Source: Moraxellaceae bacterium (GTDB lineage: Bacteria; Pseudomonadota; Gammaproteobacteria; Pseudomonadales; Moraxellaceae). Taken from it: 7,715 bases of DNA. Location of the stretch: assembly GCA_030146505.1 (NCBI GenBank), contig JASLCO010000211.1:1-7715 (forward strand), written 5' to 3'. The notes under the pieces were generated by a model. It saw nothing but the letters and a program-made list of their open reading frames with translations. It was not told the origin of the DNA and did no database searches. A program made the translations under genes and the position numbers. Shown here piece after piece: positions 5,932-7,715 of this stretch; the first letter of the stretch is position 1, and the number at the start of each line of letters is the position of its first letter.

Positions 5932-6591
5932 TCAGAGCACACGGCTTTCCATTTGCTGGCCCGGCATTTCCAGCGTCAGCACGTCACCACTGCTCAAGGC
6001 CGCCACACCCTCGGGCGTGCCCGTCATCACTACATCACCAGGCTCCAGGGTGAATATGGTGCTGATATAGGTCAGGAGCTCCAGTACCGGCGTCATCATG
6101 TCGGCACTGTGGCCATGCTGGCGCAGGGCCCCATTCACGCTCAGCGAGAATTCCACAGCAGAAAAGTCACCAAAGGCCTGCGGCCTGAGGAAAGCCCCCA
6201 GTGGAGCAGCGCCATCAAACGCCTTGGCCACTTCCCAGGGCAGGCCTTTTTTCTTGAGCTCGTTCTGCACATCGCGCAGGGTGAGGTCCAGGCCCAGCGT
6301 CACGCCGGCAATGGCGGCCAGACATTCAGCCTTGCCGGCATTCTTCAGCGTGGCGCCGATGAGCAGGGAAATTTCCGTTTCGTGGTGGCATTCGCCACGC
6401 CCTTGCGGAATGGCAAAGCCGGACTCCAGCGCCACGAAGGCCGTGCGCGGCTTGAGGAAAAGAATGGGCGCCTCCGGCACGGCATTGCCCAGCTCGCGGG
6501 CATGGGCCGCGTAATTGCGACCCACGCAAACCGCCTTGCCTACGGGCAGCAGACAGGATGAGCCGTCCAGGAAGCGGTGTTCATATTTCAT
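5932..6591 (-). CDS. Fumarylacetoacetate hydrolase family protein, FAHD1/YcgM-like
   Basis: This 219-residue protein has the length and motif order of E. coli YcgM and human FAHD1. Family activities are acylpyruvate (fumarylpyruvate-type) hydrolysis, oxaloacetate decarboxylation and oxaloacetate keto-enol tautomerisation. Metal ligands are E71 and E73 in HHETEISLLIG and D102 in LDLTLRDVQ. The lid dyad H30/E33 (GRNYAAHARELG) and K123 sit at the FAHD1 positions, and VVMTGTPEGV (187-196) closes the active site. It is soluble, with no signal peptide. The start at 6591 has a modest GAGA five bases upstream and matches YcgM's length. It follows the isomerase gene after 64 bases filled by an inverted repeat, so the two are probably cotranscribed, and it ends at the terminator. 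Which of the three activities dominates cannot be read from sequence. Confidence 0.92.
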   Translation of the reverse strand: MKYEHRFLDGSSCLLPVGKAVCVGRNYAAHARELGNAVPEAPILFLKPRTAFVALESGFAIPQGRGECHHETEISLLIGATLKNAGKAECLAAIAGVTLGLDLTLRDVQNELKKKGLPWEVAKAFDGAAPLGAFLRPQAFGDFSAVEFSLSVNGALRQHGHSADMMTPVLELLTYISTIFTLEPGDVVMTGTPEGVAALSSGDVLTLEMPGQQMESRVL

Positions 6592-6601
6592 GATCGTCTC
6601 T

Positions 6602-6659
6602 GCAGGCGCGAATTCATTCGCACAATTTGAGGCCGGCGAGCGAATGAATTCGCACCTAT
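6602..6659. repeat. Inverted pair of REP-like palindromes (GCGAATTCATTCGC type)
   Basis: GCGAATTCATTCGC (6608-6621) and GCGAATGAATTCGC (6640-6653) pair over 14 bases around an 18-base loop. Each arm also folds alone, turning on TTCA. Heads at the outer ends are GCAGG (6602-6606, plus) and ATAGG (6659-6655, minus). The minus head contains the TAG stop of the isomerase gene. The pair fills almost all the space between that gene and the FAHD1-like gene and would be present in a shared transcript. Confidence 0.8.
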
Positions 6660-7216
6660 CCTTTCAAGGCGTGCTCGACCAGGAAAACGCGGTCTTCACC
6701 AAAATACAGCTCGTCATCCACGAAAATCGAGGGTGCGCCAAAGGCACCACGGCTGACGGCGCTTTCTGTATTGGCCTTGAGCTTTTCTTTCACCGACTCC
6801 TCAGCCGCGAGTGCCAGCTGCTCCGGCGCGAGCAATTCCGCCAGCACGGCGGCATCACCGATATTGCGGCCCTGCCCCCAATAGGCATCGAACAGTTTCA
6901 GCGCCAGGGGCTGCACCTGGTCGGCAGGCACGCCAGCCAGCACACGCATGGCGGTCAGTGAATTGGCCGGAAAGGCGGCGGGAAAGGTGTAGGGCGTATC
7001 GTAGTAGGCAAAAAGCCGCTTCAGGTCGCGGGACATGTACTGGCCCTTGGCCGGTACGGAAATCGGTGGCTGGTTACCCGTGGCCTTGAAGACACCGCCG
7101 AGGAAGAAAGGACACCACTCGGCAGCCTTCAATGCCGGCGAACGTGCCACCTGCACGGCCGCGATATAGCTGTAGGGACTGACCACATCAAAAAAGAATT
7201 CCACTCGGCTAGCCAT
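6656..7216 (-). CDS. 2-hydroxychromene-2-carboxylate isomerase-like protein (kappa-class GST, DsbA fold)
   Basis: A 186-residue thioredoxin-fold protein related to NahD, which uses glutathione to isomerise 2-hydroxychromene-2-carboxylate in naphthalene degradation, and to mitochondrial kappa-class glutathione transferases. The start VEFFFDVVSPYSY carries S13 at the catalytic serine position (S11 in NahD) instead of the CxxC of DsbA. FGAPSIFVDDELYFGEDR (159-176) contains the cis-proline loop (P162) and the family's G-x-D-R segment. FPANSLTAMR (83-92) is also typical. With no aromatic-degradation genes nearby, a general glutathione-linked role is as likely as naphthalene catabolism. A 31-residue upstream extension is open, but the ATG at 7216 has a near-perfect ribosome site. 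The TAG stop lies inside a REP-like unit. It is slightly shorter than NahD (about 200 residues). Confidence 0.92.
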   Translation of the reverse strand: MASRVEFFFDVVSPYSYIAAVQVARSPALKAAEWCPFFLGGVFKATGNQPPISVPAKGQYMSRDLKRLFAYYDTPYTFPAAFPANSLTAMRVLAGVPADQVQPLALKLFDAYWGQGRNIGDAAVLAELLAPEQLALAAEESVKEKLKANTESAVSRGAFGAPSIFVDDELYFGEDRVFLVEHALKG

Positions 7217-7220
7217 GGCG

Positions 7221-7228
7221 ACCTCCTT
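7221..7228 (-). promoter_or_regulatory. Strong ribosome binding site that sets the isomerase start
   Basis: On the minus strand AAGGAGGT lies four bases before the ATG at 7216 and overlaps the TAA stop of the small upstream gene. It fixes the isomerase start and couples the two genes. Confidence 0.92.
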
Positions 7229-7316
7229 ATTTTTCCTGTTTCTTGCGAACAACAATGATGAGCACCACCGTGACCAGCAGCGCCGCCAGCGGGAAATAAA
7301 CAAGACCATGCGGCAT
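7227..7316 (-). CDS. 29-residue single-membrane-helix protein, unknown function
   Basis: A very short gene on the minus strand, ATG at 7316 to TAA at 7227. The peptide begins MPHGLVYFP, continues as LAALLVTVVLIIVV (residues 10-23), and ends RKKQEK. That is one hydrophobic helix of roughly 18 residues (about 6-23) followed by a positively charged tail, so the C-terminus should face the cytoplasm. AGGAG stands seven bases before the ATG. The stop codon overlaps the isomerase ribosome site, so the two genes would be translated as a unit. I do not recognise the family. The layout resembles small membrane subunits or regulators, but no partner can be named. A translated leader for the isomerase gene is the main alternative. 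Confidence 0.65.
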   Translation of the reverse strand: MPHGLVYFPLAALLVTVVLIIVVRKKQEK

Positions 7317-7323
7317 ATTCAAA

Positions 7324-7328
7324 CTCCT
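7324..7328 (-). promoter_or_regulatory. Ribosome binding site of the 29-residue gene
   Basis: AGGAG on the minus strand is followed by seven bases (TTTGAAT) and the ATG at 7316. It is the main support for real translation of this short frame. Confidence 0.7.
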
Positions 7329-7336
7329 GTTCCCGC

Positions 7337-7402
7337 AGGAGCGGCTTTAGCCGCGAATCTACAGGACGATAAAACAAGATTCGCGGCTAAAGCCGCCCCT
7401 AC
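7337..7402. repeat. Inverted pair of REP-like palindromes (GCGGCTTTAGCCGC type)
   Basis: Bases 7337-7360 pair with 7377-7400 at 23 of 24 positions (7340/7397 mismatched) around a 16-base loop. Each arm folds alone as GCGGC-TTTA-GCCGC. The outer heads are GCAGG (plus, 7335-7339) and GGTAGG (minus, 7403-7398). The stem is the one seen in the single unit at 169-190. It lies between the FAD oxidase stop and the 29-residue gene, where it may protect or punctuate the transcript. Confidence 0.82.
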
Positions 7403-7405
7403 CAG

Positions 7406-7428
7406 CCCCTCTCCCAAAAAGAGAGGGG
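7406..7428. repeat. CT/GA-rich hairpin after the FAD oxidase gene
   Basis: CCCCTCTC (7406-7413) pairs with GAGAGGGG (7421-7428) around a seven-base loop. It starts nine bases past the stop of the minus-strand FAD oxidase gene. No T-run follows on the minus strand, so it is not a standard terminator, although it might slow or protect the 3' end. It directly abuts the REP-like pair, as a similar hairpin does at 121-190. Confidence 0.55.
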
Positions 7429-7437
7429 GAAGTTCAC

Positions 7438-7715
7438 TCAAAGATCGATGAGCTTGCCGGGATTCATCACGTTATTGGGATCGAAAACCTGCTTCACCGC
7501 CTTCATATAGGCAATTTCAGCGGGTGAGCGCGTGTACTGCACATAAGGCTTCTTGGTCATACCCACGCCATGCTCGGCGGAAACCGAACCGTTGTATTTC
7601 TGCACCGTCTCGAACACCTGCGTGTTAACCGATTTGCACTTGGCAAAGAAATCTTCTTTAGCCATGTCATCGGGCTTCAGGATGTTGAGGTGCAGGTTGC
7701 CGTCGCCGATATGGC
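7438..7715 (-). CDS. FAD-binding oxidase C-terminal part (GlcD / D-lactate / D-2-hydroxyglutarate dehydrogenase type), partial
   Basis: Only the last 91 residues are in the window; the gene continues beyond 7715 and its start is not seen. The visible part is the C-terminal substrate domain of VAO/PCMH-type 2-hydroxyacid oxidoreductases. HIGDGNLHLNILKP supplies two metal-site histidines seven residues apart, as in Pseudomonas D-2-hydroxyglutarate dehydrogenase. SVSAEHGVG supplies the E-H pair, and the end FDPNNVMNPGKLIDL is the standard family finish. These enzymes oxidise D-2-hydroxyacids to 2-oxoacids with FAD. The FAD-binding half that would separate D-2-hydroxyglutarate, D-lactate and glycolate enzymes is missing, so no gene symbol is given. 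The next gene on this strand begins 121 bases further on, after two repeat structures. Confidence 0.9.
   Translation of the reverse strand, partial: HIGDGNLHLNILKPDDMAKEDFFAKCKSVNTQVFETVQKYNGSVSAEHGVGMTKKPYVQYTRSPAEIAYMKAVKQVFDPNNVMNPGKLIDL

Noticed and set aside
5687..6070. 127-codon plus-strand frame after the DUF2236 gene
   Set aside because: It would run through the intrinsic terminator at 5893-5926 and into the antisense of the FAHD1-like gene, and shows no domain.
1..7715. CRISPR array, tRNA/rRNA genes, insertion sequences or phage genes
   Set aside because: All repeats seen are short inverted palindromes, not regularly spaced direct repeats; no tRNA-like or transposase signals were found on either strand.

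Overview
The window looks like an ordinary stretch of gammaproteobacterial chromosome with fairly high GC (about 60% by eye). Evidence for this is a recognisable gammaproteobacterial core set (rlmJ, cysQ, nudE, yrfG, hslR), the nudE/yrfG/hslR adjacency also seen in Escherichia coli, and short palindromic repeats of the REP type headed by GTAG-like tetranucleotides, as in Pseudomonas and Stenotrophomonas. I cannot name the genus. There are no phage genes, transposases, CRISPR arrays or structural RNA genes, and no defence or biosynthetic system that I can defend as new.

Layout. Positions 1-203 hold only repeats: a long inverted repeat, a CT-rich hairpin and one REP-like palindrome. A minus-strand 2-oxoglutarate/iron dioxygenase of the prolyl hydroxylase (SM-20/EGLN) type lies at 204-872, divergent from rlmJ (911-1801), a 23S rRNA adenine methyltransferase. 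A REP-like pair and a strong bidirectional terminator (1867-1980) separate rlmJ from the convergent minus-strand pair nudE-cysQ, whose coding regions overlap by 11 bases. On the plus strand, yrfG and hslR follow with a 4-base ATGA overlap. A 168-base leader with a palindromic FNR/ANR-like operator candidate and a hairpin precedes a DUF2236 (MpaB/rubber-oxygenase type) haem protein at 4721-5686. The 245-base gap after it ends in a second bidirectional terminator (5893-5926).

The right end is all minus strand. In transcription order it has the C-terminal end of a GlcD/D-2-hydroxyglutarate-dehydrogenase-like FAD oxidase (cut by the window edge), a REP-like pair, a 29-residue single-membrane-helix protein, a kappa-class GST/2-hydroxychromene-2-carboxylate isomerase-like protein, another REP-like pair, and a FAHD1/YcgM-like hydrolase ending at the terminator.

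How the genes fit together. CysQ, NudE and YrfG clear phosphorylated nucleotide by-products (pAp, ADP-ribose-type dinucleotides, GMP/IMP). Hsp15 and RlmJ act on the 50S subunit, and the dioxygenase may modify translation machinery by family analogy. The right-hand genes look like small-metabolite turnover or repair. The points most worth a second look are the unannotated 29-residue membrane protein, three REP-like families that share head, loop and orientation but not stem (one supplying a stop codon), and the FNR-like box before the haem oxygenase.
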